Shown: positions 31,049 to 38,025 of the stretch, in pieces | Layout: the number at the start of each line of letters is the position of its first letter | Position numbering within the stretch: the stretch's first letter is position 1 | Assembly (NCBI GenBank): GCA_946183415.1 | Contig: CAMHAM010000011.1 | Span: 1-64,000 of the forward strand | Reading direction: 5' to 3' | Length of the DNA stretch: 64,000 nucleotides | Origin: an uncultured Prevotella sp. | Lineage (GTDB): Bacteria > Bacteroidota > Bacteroidia > Bacteroidales > Bacteroidaceae | The notes under the pieces: model-generated | Database searches by the model: none | What the model was told of the DNA's origin: nothing | What the model saw: the letters and a program-made list of their open reading frames with translations, nothing else | Position numbers and translations under genes: made by a program

Positions 31049-31555
31049 ATGAAAAAAAACATCATGCCGAATAGTTTTACAAAAAGCAACATTCTTGCAT
31101 TAGACATGGCCGAAAAGACTGGTGTCTATTCTGCAGCATTCAAGGGAGTTTGGAAATTCCCCCCGACTGGTAAACAACCTAAATACATGGGGGACGATTA
31201 CCAAAGGGAAACATATTTTATTGATAAAGTGTGTGGCTTCATCAAAGAAAACGGAATTGAACTTGTAATAGCAGAAGATTTGCTTTGGCTGGATAGGTCA
31301 TATTTCGCCAACAAGCAACTTTCTTTCTATCACTGGGGACTTATACTTGCTTGCCAAAAATGCGGCATCAGAGAGCCTATTTTCGTCAAACCCTCAAATC
31401 TTAAATTCTTCGCCACAAACAACTCTTATGCAACGAAAGAACAAATGATTGAGGCTGCAGAGAAAAGGTGGCATATTAACCCAGTTGATGACAATGAGGC
31501 TGATGCAGCACACCTATATTTCTATGCAGTATACAGATTTTGTATTAACAATTAA
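31049..31555 (+). CDS. RuvC-like Holliday junction resolvase
   Basis: A 168-residue RNase-H-fold nuclease of the RuvC/phage resolvase group. Acidic residues appear in order: ILALDMAEKTG (Asp19), LVIAEDLLW (Glu76) and DDNEADAAHL (Asp148/Glu150/Asp152). Between them are VKPSNLKFF and YATKEQMIEAA, which match the motif before the last acidic cluster in phage RuvC proteins. Such enzymes cut four-way junctions or branched DNA during replication or recombination. A second ATG at 31064 is possible. It is followed 12 bases later by the winged-helix-like gene. A resolvase in such a small element suggests the element replicates or recombines after excision. Confidence 0.78.
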   Translation: MKKNIMPNSFTKSNILALDMAEKTGVYSAAFKGVWKFPPTGKQPKYMGDDYQRETYFIDKVCGFIKENGIELVIAEDLLWLDRSYFANKQLSFYHWGLILACQKCGIREPIFVKPSNLKFFATNNSYATKEQMIEAAEKRWHINPVDDNEADAAHLYFYAVYRFCINN

Positions 31556-31567
31556 AATACTCACAAT

Positions 31568-32047
31568 ATGAACAAATTAGAGCACTTGGATTTATTTGCA
31601 TTCCGCATTATCGGGGAACAGAAACAAGTATTGTTGGATTCCCTTATAAGCCTGCATAACTATTACGTAAAAGCCTACCAATCCAAAAAGGTAAAATGGT
31701 ATGGTGGAATGAGGCTTTCAGTTAATGACTTGTGCTTCATTACTGGCTGGGGGCATAATAAAGTTGGGGATAGGCTTAAAGAATTGTCGGAGGAGGGCAT
31801 AAAGCACAACAATAAGACTTTCAAGCCAGTTGAAAAAAAGGAAAAGGCTGGTTATTACTCTATAAATGAAAGCGAACTGGAGAAACTTTGCAACTATATT
31901 GAAAGTTATAAATCCAAATGGAAAAGGGATAATGAAAAGTGGATGGCTGAAAACAAAGATAATGTATTTGGCATTGATGAGGCTTTGAAAAATATGGCAA
32001 AAGAAAACTATAACTTACTGGATAAAAGATACAGGAATAACAGATGA
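31568..32047 (+). CDS. Small probable winged-helix protein of the element
   Basis: A 159-residue, strongly charged protein. RLSVNDLCFITGWGHNKVGDRLKEL with GYYSINESELEKL reads like a winged helix: helix, turn, recognition helix, then a beta wing. A long charged helix follows and ends at KRYRNNR. I do not recognise a named family. It could be a replication initiator, an excision factor or a repressor. It ends 13 bases before the first 29-bp palindromic repeat (32061), which would be a natural target for it. That pairing is inference. Confidence 0.6.
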   Translation: MNKLEHLDLFAFRIIGEQKQVLLDSLISLHNYYVKAYQSKKVKWYGGMRLSVNDLCFITGWGHNKVGDRLKELSEEGIKHNNKTFKPVEKKEKAGYYSINESELEKLCNYIESYKSKWKRDNEKWMAENKDNVFGIDEALKNMAKENYNLLDKRYRNNR

Positions 32048-32060
32048 AAGTAACTTGTGT

Positions 32061-32089
32061 GTTATGTACCCGAAAATCGGGGACATAAC
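32061..32089. repeat. 29-bp palindromic repeat, copy 1
   Basis: GTTATGT at the left and ACATAAC at the right flank a CCGAAAATCGG centre, making an imperfect palindrome. It is followed by AACCCTA. Confidence 0.85.
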
Positions 32090-32137
32090 AACCCTAATAT
32101 AGTATACATATCCCCCCTATTCCTATATACATACAAA

Positions 32138-32166
32138 CTCTTTCTCTTACTATGTAAGAGCAAGAG
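32138..32166. repeat. Bulged hairpin between the palindromic repeats
   Basis: CTCTT and CTCTTAC pair with GTAAGAG and AAGAG around a three-base loop, with one mismatch. It lies midway between the two 29-bp repeats. Confidence 0.7.
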
Positions 32167-32223
32167 GGAAACCCCACACCCAGTAAAAACGCTATCATTG
32201 CAACGCTATTTCTGCATTGCTTT

Positions 32224-32252
32224 GTTATGTTACCGAAAATCGGGGACATAAC
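32224..32252. repeat. 29-bp palindromic repeat, copy 2
   Basis: Same as copy 1 except at two adjacent bases, 163 bases further on. Followed by the same AACCCTA, and then by a third half copy GGGGGACATAAC at 32264-32275. Confidence 0.85.
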
Positions 32253-32671
32253 AACCCTATTTTGGGGGACATAACGCTATTGTCCGCTGGGTAGTAAAAA
32301 AAGGTGGGGGAAAATTAAGGGTACTGGATTTTCCACACCCCCTTATTGCAGAGCACTTTTGAGAGTTTAGATTTGATATTATTTATACCCTTAAATTTTC
32401 ATGCCAAAATGCACTTTTGGAAATGGTTGTTTCAATCTGCAAAAATCCGCTGGGTGTGTTTCTGCATCATCCCAGTTTTACTATTCAATCCCCCATGCCT
32501 CAACACACAAAAACCAAATTCAAAAAACCAGCCCAAATTTTGTGTATGGTAACCCGACACAAACGAGGGGGGTGTTCTGTTTTATTAGTTTTTTTTGGTG
32601 CTGGTGGTACTCCCTATCATTCTTTTTACTTTCACTTTTTTCTCGGCTTTTCCCGATATATATACAATGTA

Positions 32672-32868
32672 CGTATACAATAATTGACTAATGCCACCAC
32701 ATGAAAATATGGTGTGGGTATGTTAATAACCCTTTATTAATATGAATTAGTCATAAAAGGTAATCCCCAATATTAGACAATCTGAAAATATATACTACCT
32801 TTGCAACTGCAAAAGTGTTATTTGAAATGCTGGTGGTTGGGATTAAAACAGATACAAAAAACGTATAC
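32672..32868. promoter_or_regulatory. Two CGTATAC motifs near the right end of the element
   Basis: CGTATAC at 32672-32678 and 32862-32868; the latter is 41 bases from the attR core. Confidence 0.45.
32796..32803 (+). promoter_or_regulatory. -7 box TACCTTTG reading out of the element
   Basis: TACCTTTG in an ACTACCTTTGCA context that also occurs in the tRNA-Leu promoter. It points across attR toward the lipoprotein gene at 32997. Confidence 0.5.
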
Positions 32869-32909
32869 AAGTCCCGTAACTCGCTGAAAATCAGTGTACT
32901 TTGTTGCCG

Positions 32910-32923
32910 CCCGCTCGCGGCAC
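32910..32923 (+). other. Right attachment core (attR)
   Basis: Exact 14-base copy of the tRNA-Leu 3' end (CCCGCTCGCGGCAC). Homology to the tRNA does not extend beyond it on the left. Confidence 0.75.
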
Positions 32924-32996
32924 CGCAGCAATGGAGCGAGCTTACTGCCCGCTCGTTGTTTTATATACGAAGAAAAACAAACTAATGACTCAAGAT

Positions 32997-34649
32997 ATGA
33001 AGAAAAGTAACTATCTCCTCCTGTCAATTGCATCTGCGATGCTTTTCACTTCCTGTTCGAAACTGGGAGCCCTCTCGGCAGACAATTTCACTGTAACCCC
33101 CAATCCGCTTGAGACTCAGGCAGGAACAGTACCCGCAACCATCAATGGCCACTTCCCTGAGAAGTACATGAAGAAGAAGGCCGTAGTGACCGTCATTCCC
33201 GAACTGCGCTATTCGAACGGACAGGTCGTTCAGGGCAACAGCGCCACCTTCCAAGGTGAGAGCGTGCTGGGTAACGACCAGACCATCAACTACAAGATGG
33301 GTGGTAACTACACGATGAAGACCAACTTCGCCTATGCTGACGACAACAAGGCAGAGATGTATCTGACCTTCAATGCACGTATCGGTAACAAGCAGATGAA
33401 GGTGCCCGAGGTGAAGGTGGCCGATGGTATCATCGCCACTTCGGAACTCTATAAGCGCACCATCACATCGGCTCAGGCTGCTATCGCTCCTGATGCCTAC
33501 CAGCGCATCACGAAGAAGAAGCAGGAGGCCAACATCAAGTTCCTCATCCAGCAGGCCAACCTGCGCAAGAGCGAGCTGAAAAACAACTCCGTACAGGAGT
33601 TCGTAAGGATGCTCAAGCAGATCAACGACGACCACGAGCGCCTGGCCCTCGACAATGTGGAAGTATCAGCCTACGCTTCGCCAGACGGTGGTTTCAGCAT
33701 CAACGACAAGCTGGCCAACGAGCGTCAGAAGGTTTCGGAGCAATATGTGAACAAGGAACTGAAGAAGATTAAGATGGATGCCCCCGTCGATGCCAAGTAC
33801 ACGGCTCAGGACTGGGAGGGATTCCAGGAACTGGTGAAGACCAGCAACATCCAGGACAAGGACATCATCCTGCGCGTGCTCTCAATGTATAAGGATCCGC
33901 AGGAGCGCGAGCAGCAGATCAAGAACATCTCATCAGCCTTCCGCGAACTGGCTGACGGTATCCTGCCACAGCTGCGCCGTTCGCGACTGACCATCAACTA
34001 TGAGACCATCGGTCGCAGCGACGAGCAGATTCTCGCCCAGTTGAAAGAGGATGCCACCAAGCTGAGCATCGAGGAAATCCTCTATGGTGCTGCCCTGAAG
34101 GACAATGCCGACGAGGCTGAGGATATCTACAAAGTGGCCACGAAGGTCTATCCCAATGACTACCGTGCACTGAACAACATCGCCACCATCGAATATGCTA
34201 AGGGCAACTATGATACAGCCCGTGAGTATCTGCAGAAAGCCAAGGGGCTGGCTGAGGCAAATGCCAACCTGGGACTGCTGGCCCTGAAGAACGGCGACGT
34301 GGCAACAGCAGAGCAACTGATTGCCAGCGCTACAGGAGCCAACGGCCTTGCAGAGGTGATGGGCAACCTGAACCTCGCCAAAGGAAACTACGCACAGGCT
34401 GAGCAGGACTTCGGAGAGATCTACAGCAACAGTGCCGCCCTGGCCCAGATTCTGAACAAGAACTATGCCACCGCAGCCACCACACTGAAGTACGTGAAGA
34501 ATCCTGATGCCACCACAGCCTACCTGAAGGCACTGCTGAATGCCCGCCTGGGTAACACCAGCGATGCCAAGGCTGCCGTGAGCGAGGCCATCAGCAAGGA
34601 TCCCTCTCTGGCCAAATATGCAGAGAACGATCTTGAACTGAAGAAGTAA
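32997..34649 (+). CDS. TPR lipoprotein with OmpA-like motif
   Basis: A 550-residue lipoprotein with lipobox FTSC after MKKSNYLLLSIASAMLF. The N-terminal half is beta-rich and repeats phrases such as TINGHFPEKYMKKKAVV and VTVIPELRYSNGQVV. A middle section VEVSAYASPDGGFSINDKL with NERQKVSEQYV resembles an OmpA-type peptidoglycan-binding motif. The C-terminal third is TPR-like (DYRALNNIATIEYAKGNYDT and following repeats). Such proteins sit in the periplasm or on the outer membrane and link to the envelope. The gene starts 74 bases beyond attR, so the element separates it from whatever lay upstream of it before. ATG at 32985 is an alternative start. Confidence 0.82.
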   Translation: MKKSNYLLLSIASAMLFTSCSKLGALSADNFTVTPNPLETQAGTVPATINGHFPEKYMKKKAVVTVIPELRYSNGQVVQGNSATFQGESVLGNDQTINYKMGGNYTMKTNFAYADDNKAEMYLTFNARIGNKQMKVPEVKVADGIIATSELYKRTITSAQAAIAPDAYQRITKKKQEANIKFLIQQANLRKSELKNNSVQEFVRMLKQINDDHERLALDNVEVSAYASPDGGFSINDKLANERQKVSEQYVNKELKKIKMDAPVDAKYTAQDWEGFQELVKTSNIQDKDIILRVLSMYKDPQEREQQIKNISSAFRELADGILPQLRRSRLTINYETIGRSDEQILAQLKEDATKLSIEEILYGAALKDNADEAEDIYKVATKVYPNDYRALNNIATIEYAKGNYDTAREYLQKAKGLAEANANLGLLALKNGDVATAEQLIASATGANGLAEVMGNLNLAKGNYAQAEQDFGEIYSNSAALAQILNKNYATAATTLKYVKNPDATTAYLKALLNARLGNTSDAKAAVSEAISKDPSLAKYAENDLELKK

Positions 34650-34652
34650 GAC

Positions 34653-35699
34653 GTGAGAGAGAGAACTCATAGAAACAACCATCTGTCGCGGGTAGCACTG
34701 ACGCTGCCCGCGATAATGGCTTTTATCTGCCTCATCTTCACTGTTTCGTGCAGTCAGAGCAACGACTATTTCAAGATTGAAGGCAGATTCCGTGGGATGA
34801 ACCAGGGCGAACTATATATATATGGTACGCACGGAAGTCACAAGCTGGATACCATCGGTCTGCAGAAAGGTGAGTTCGAATACCGTATCCCACTGGAAGA
34901 TACGCTGACCTTCGTCCTCATGTTCCCCAACTTATCCGAACTGCCTGTCTTTGCTGTTCCTGGTGCCACCATCCAGATTGAAGGTGATGCCACCCATCTG
35001 AAAGAGACCGAGATCAAGGGAACAGACGAGAATAAGGAGATGACGGCCTTCAGACTGCAGACCAGTCAGATGACCCCGCCCGAGGTGAGCAAAGCCGCAG
35101 CCCAGTATATCAAGGATCATCCCACCTCACCCGTCAGCCGCTATATCTTCGACAGATACTTTATCCGCACGCAAGATGCCGACTATCAGGCTGCTCACGA
35201 AATGGCCGAGGTGATGCGACTGGCTAATCCCGAGGATGAGAGCCTGGCATTGCTGAGCAGGCAGGTCGAGGGTCTCAAGATCAACCAGAAAGGGCTGAAG
35301 ATCCCTACTTTCTCAGCCACTGACGTCTTCGGCAACAGCGTATCATCAGCTGACTTGAACGCCAAGGCGAACATCATCACCCTTTGGGCATCCTGGAACT
35401 ATGAGAGCATGGCCCTGCAGAACCTGCTTAACAGGCTGAAGCGCAAATACGGTGATGACCTGAAGATCATCAGTGTCTGTCTGGATGCCAACCTTAAAGA
35501 ATGTAAGCGCATCATTAATCGCGACTCCATCAGATGGAGTACCGTCTGCGATGGGCAGATGTGGGAGACACCTATCCTCCAGAAGACAGGACTGACCTAT
35601 CTGCCTGACAATATCGTCATCGACCAGCAGGGCAAAATCATAGCCCGCACCCTGAACTACCAGAAAATGACCGATAAGCTCAAAGAGCTACTTGAATAA
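34653..35699 (+). CDS. Thioredoxin-fold lipoprotein (DUF4369 plus AhpC/TSA-like)
   Basis: A 348-residue lipoprotein with lipobox TVSC. The N-terminal DUF4369-like domain (FKIEGRFRGMNQGELYIYG) is followed by a TlpA/ResA-like thioredoxin fold (LKIPTFSATDVFGNSVSSAD). Where such proteins have WASWCGPC, this one reads WASWNYESM, so the redox CxxC is missing. It is therefore unlikely to be a thiol reductase and may act as a binding or structural protein. The start is GTG at 34653, three bases after the previous stop; ATG at 34716 would cut into the signal peptide. Confidence 0.82.
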   Translation: MRERTHRNNHLSRVALTLPAIMAFICLIFTVSCSQSNDYFKIEGRFRGMNQGELYIYGTHGSHKLDTIGLQKGEFEYRIPLEDTLTFVLMFPNLSELPVFAVPGATIQIEGDATHLKETEIKGTDENKEMTAFRLQTSQMTPPEVSKAAAQYIKDHPTSPVSRYIFDRYFIRTQDADYQAAHEMAEVMRLANPEDESLALLSRQVEGLKINQKGLKIPTFSATDVFGNSVSSADLNAKANIITLWASWNYESMALQNLLNRLKRKYGDDLKIISVCLDANLKECKRIINRDSIRWSTVCDGQMWETPILQKTGLTYLPDNIVIDQQGKIIARTLNYQKMTDKLKELLE

Positions 35700-35703
35700 T
35701 ACT

Positions 35704-37251
35704 ATGTTAGTAAAAACATTCTGTGCAGCCGTGATGGGGCTGGAGGCAACGACCATCACCATCGAGGTCAACATGACCAGAGGCGTCATGTTCCATTTAT
35801 CAGGTTTGGCAGACACTGCTGTCAAGGAGAGCTATGACCGTATTCGTGCAGCGATGTCGAACATCGGTTTCAAGCCCCCTACCGCAGATCTGACTATCAA
35901 TCTCAGTCCTGCCGACATCCGCAAGGAAGGTAGCAGCTACGACCTGCCCTTGGCTGTAGGCATCCTCGCAGCTCATGGCAAAGTGAGTGAGACGATGCTT
36001 TCAGACTATATGATGATTGGCGAGTTAGGGCTCGACGGAAAGTTGAAACCAGTCAATGGTGCCCTCCCCGTAGCCATCAGAGCACGTAAGGAGAAGTTCA
36101 AGGGGCTGATCGTGCCCATCGAGAACGTGAATGAGGCGGCAGTCGTCAACAACCTCGAGATCTATGGGATGGAGAATCTCGCCGACGTCATCAGTTTCAT
36201 GAATGGCTCAGAGCAATATGAGCCTACGGTCATCGATACCCGCAAGGAATTCTATGAGCGCCAGTACCAATTCGACCTCGACTTTGCCGATGTGCGAGGA
36301 CAAGAGAGTGTGAAGCGTGCCCTGGAGGTCGCCGCAGCTGGTGGGCATAACCTGATTATGATTGGCAGTCCTGGCAGCGGTAAGTCGATGATGGCAAAAC
36401 GACTGCCCAGCATCCTGCCCCCGCTCTCACTGGCGGAAAGTCTGGAAACCACACAGATACACTCCGTAGCAGGAAAGCTCAGCAGCGGCACATCGCTCAT
36501 ATCCCAGCGACCTTTCCGCAGTCCGCACCATACCGTCTCGCAGGTAGCGATGACAGGCGGTGGCAACAGAGCCCTGCCTGGGGAAGTCAGCATGGCGCAC
36601 AACGGGGTGCTCTTTCTCGATGAACTGGCAGAATTTTCAAAATCCACTCTTGAGGTGCTCCGTCAGCCGCTCGAAGACCGCAAGATCACCATCTCCAGAG
36701 CAAAGTACACGGTGGAGTACCCCTGCTCGTTTATGTTTGTGGCATCGATGAATCCCTGTCCCTGTGGATACTATGGCGATCCGACTCATCATTGCGTCTG
36801 CACCCCAGGCCAGATTACCCGTTACCTATCCAAGATCAGCGGTCCGCTGATGGATCGTATAGATATCCATTGCGAGGTTCAGGCCGTACCCTTTGCCCAA
36901 CTCTCACAGATGCAGCCCGGCGAACCAAGTGCCGTGATCCGCGAGCGTGTCATCAAGGCCCGTCAGATACAGGATTTCCGTTACAAGGAGTTCCCTGGAA
37001 TCTACTGCAACGCACAGATGACGGAACGGATGATCCACCAGTTTGCCGAGCCCGACGCCCAGAGTCTTGACATGCTCCGCATGGCAATGGAAAGACTCTC
37101 CCTCTCTGCACGAGCCTACAACCGCATACTGAAAGTGGCCCGTACCATTGCCGACCTCGAAGGCACAGACCAAATCCAATCCAACCATATCGCCGAGGCC
37201 ATTGGCTATCGCAGTCTAGACAGAGGCGACTGGGCAGAACGTAGCATTTAA
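35704..37251 (+). CDS. YifB/ComM family Mg-chelatase-like ATPase
   Basis: A 515-residue AAA+ protein. The N-terminal Lon-protease-like fold (TITIEVNMTRGVMFHLSGL, then SDYMMIGELGLDGKLK) leads to a hexameric helicase domain with Walker A IGSPGSGKSMMAKRL and Walker B GVLFLDELAEF, a cysteine-rich NPCPCGYYGDPTHHCVC, and a C-terminal lid with LSLSARAYNRILKVART. ComM helps branch migration during DNA uptake in transformable bacteria. The ATG at 35704 is preferred over a TTG at 35692 that overlaps the previous gene. Confidence 0.93.
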   Translation: MLVKTFCAAVMGLEATTITIEVNMTRGVMFHLSGLADTAVKESYDRIRAAMSNIGFKPPTADLTINLSPADIRKEGSSYDLPLAVGILAAHGKVSETMLSDYMMIGELGLDGKLKPVNGALPVAIRARKEKFKGLIVPIENVNEAAVVNNLEIYGMENLADVISFMNGSEQYEPTVIDTRKEFYERQYQFDLDFADVRGQESVKRALEVAAAGGHNLIMIGSPGSGKSMMAKRLPSILPPLSLAESLETTQIHSVAGKLSSGTSLISQRPFRSPHHTVSQVAMTGGGNRALPGEVSMAHNGVLFLDELAEFSKSTLEVLRQPLEDRKITISRAKYTVEYPCSFMFVASMNPCPCGYYGDPTHHCVCTPGQITRYLSKISGPLMDRIDIHCEVQAVPFAQLSQMQPGEPSAVIRERVIKARQIQDFRYKEFPGIYCNAQMTERMIHQFAEPDAQSLDMLRMAMERLSLSARAYNRILKVARTIADLEGTDQIQSNHIAEAIGYRSLDRGDWAERSI

Positions 37252-37265
37252 ACCCTTAACGAATA

Positions 37266-38015
37266 ATGAAACAACTCCTTATCTTACTCCTGACACTCGT
37301 GGTAACACCAGAGATGATGGCTCAGCAACCATTAGACGTGATTATATTCGGAGACTCGAATACCTGGTATGGCGGTGACAATTGTGACAAACCAAGAGGA
37401 TGGAACAAATGGTTCAAGGATGCTTTCCAACCAGCCACTATCAGGAGCTATGCCCGTAGTGGAGCCACTTGGACTAACACGACAACCACCAAGCGCAACA
37501 CGCAGGAGAACACAGCCCGCTTAGGGAACGACAATGTGATTTACAACCAGATATGCCGATTAGAAGAGGCCATAGACAGCGGCGTACAGCGTCAGCCTCA
37601 GCTCATCCTCATCATGGCTGGCACCAATGATGCTTGGTTCCAGAAAGACAGACCCAGAGTCTTTTCCGTCACAGCAGAGGAAGCATTCGCCATAGACAAT
37701 ATTACAGATCGTCCTGTTTCAGAGATTACCTCGTTGACAGAGTCTGTCCGTTATGGTTGTGAGCTACTGAAAGCCGCCTATCCTGAGGCACGGATTATTC
37801 TGCTCACTCCTATGCAATCTACCGCAGCAGGCATCGCCAGTATCGCCAAGGCTGGCGATCAGATAGAAGACTGCGGCAGGCGACTGGGAATCAGCGTGAT
37901 ACGTCTGGACCATGAGCCTGTCGACACCCGTGACGGTACCCACACCTCAGAGCTTGGGGCACAACATATCGGCACCTATATTGCCCAACAGATTGCGACG
38001 TTATTAAAGAAATAA
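37266..38015 (+). CDS. SGNH/GDSL hydrolase
   Basis: A 249-residue exported hydrolase with a signal peptide ending near MMAQQ. The four family blocks are visible: VIIFGDSNTWYGG (nucleophile Ser), the block II region YARSGATWTN (Gly), MAGTNDAWF (Asn) and DTRDGTHTSELG (Asp and His). Enzymes of this type remove or transfer acetyl groups on sugars. It is directly upstream of an MBOAT acyltransferase and two DHHW proteins, so it probably edits O-acetylation of an exported polysaccharide. Confidence 0.88.
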   Translation: MKQLLILLLTLVVTPEMMAQQPLDVIIFGDSNTWYGGDNCDKPRGWNKWFKDAFQPATIRSYARSGATWTNTTTTKRNTQENTARLGNDNVIYNQICRLEEAIDSGVQRQPQLILIMAGTNDAWFQKDRPRVFSVTAEEAFAIDNITDRPVSEITSLTESVRYGCELLKAAYPEARIILLTPMQSTAAGIASIAKAGDQIEDCGRRLGISVIRLDHEPVDTRDGTHTSELGAQHIGTYIAQQIATLLKK

Positions 38016-38025
38016 AGTAAGGAGT

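Larger units (their letters stand above)
28512..32923 (+). mobile_element. Compact integrative element in tRNA-Leu
   Basis: The block between two copies of a 14-bp sequence (CCCGCTCGCGGCAC), one being the 3' end of tRNA-Leu and the other at 32910-32923. It is visibly more AT-rich than both flanks. Gene order from the tRNA is tyrosine recombinase, sigma-70-like factor, RuvC-like resolvase and a probable winged-helix protein, then about 860 bases of structured non-coding DNA. I find no relaxase, coupling protein, capsid or resistance gene. The arrangement with integrase next to the tRNA and a tRNA-end repeat at the far side is typical of site-specific integration. Mobility may depend on a helper. 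Confidence 0.8.
32048..32996. other. Long non-coding right end of the element and junction
   Basis: About 950 bases without a convincing gene. The content in order: two 29-bp palindromic repeats and a third half copy (32061-32275), a 12-bp bulged hairpin (32138-32166), a low-complexity C/T and A-rich stretch, CGTATAC motifs, a -7-like box (32796-32803), the attR core (32910-32923) and a possible GAGCG/CGCTC hairpin followed by TTGTTTT that may have been the original tRNA terminator. Several short open frames here overlap each other and carry no recognisable signal. Confidence 0.7.

Noticed and set aside
32057..32251. Small open frame across the palindromic repeats
   Set aside because: Low-complexity peptide covering both repeats; no start signal or similarity.
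32346..32691. Three overlapping small open frames in the element tail
   Set aside because: They lie in different frames over the same AT/C-rich DNA, none looks like a protein, and none has a promoter.
32902..32923. Second tRNA gene at the right end of the element
   Set aside because: Only 14 bases match the tRNA 3' end; there is no anticodon arm or 5' half.
32901..32996. Long N-terminal extension of the TPR lipoprotein across attR
   Set aside because: It would remove the signal peptide from the N-terminus and read through the attachment site.
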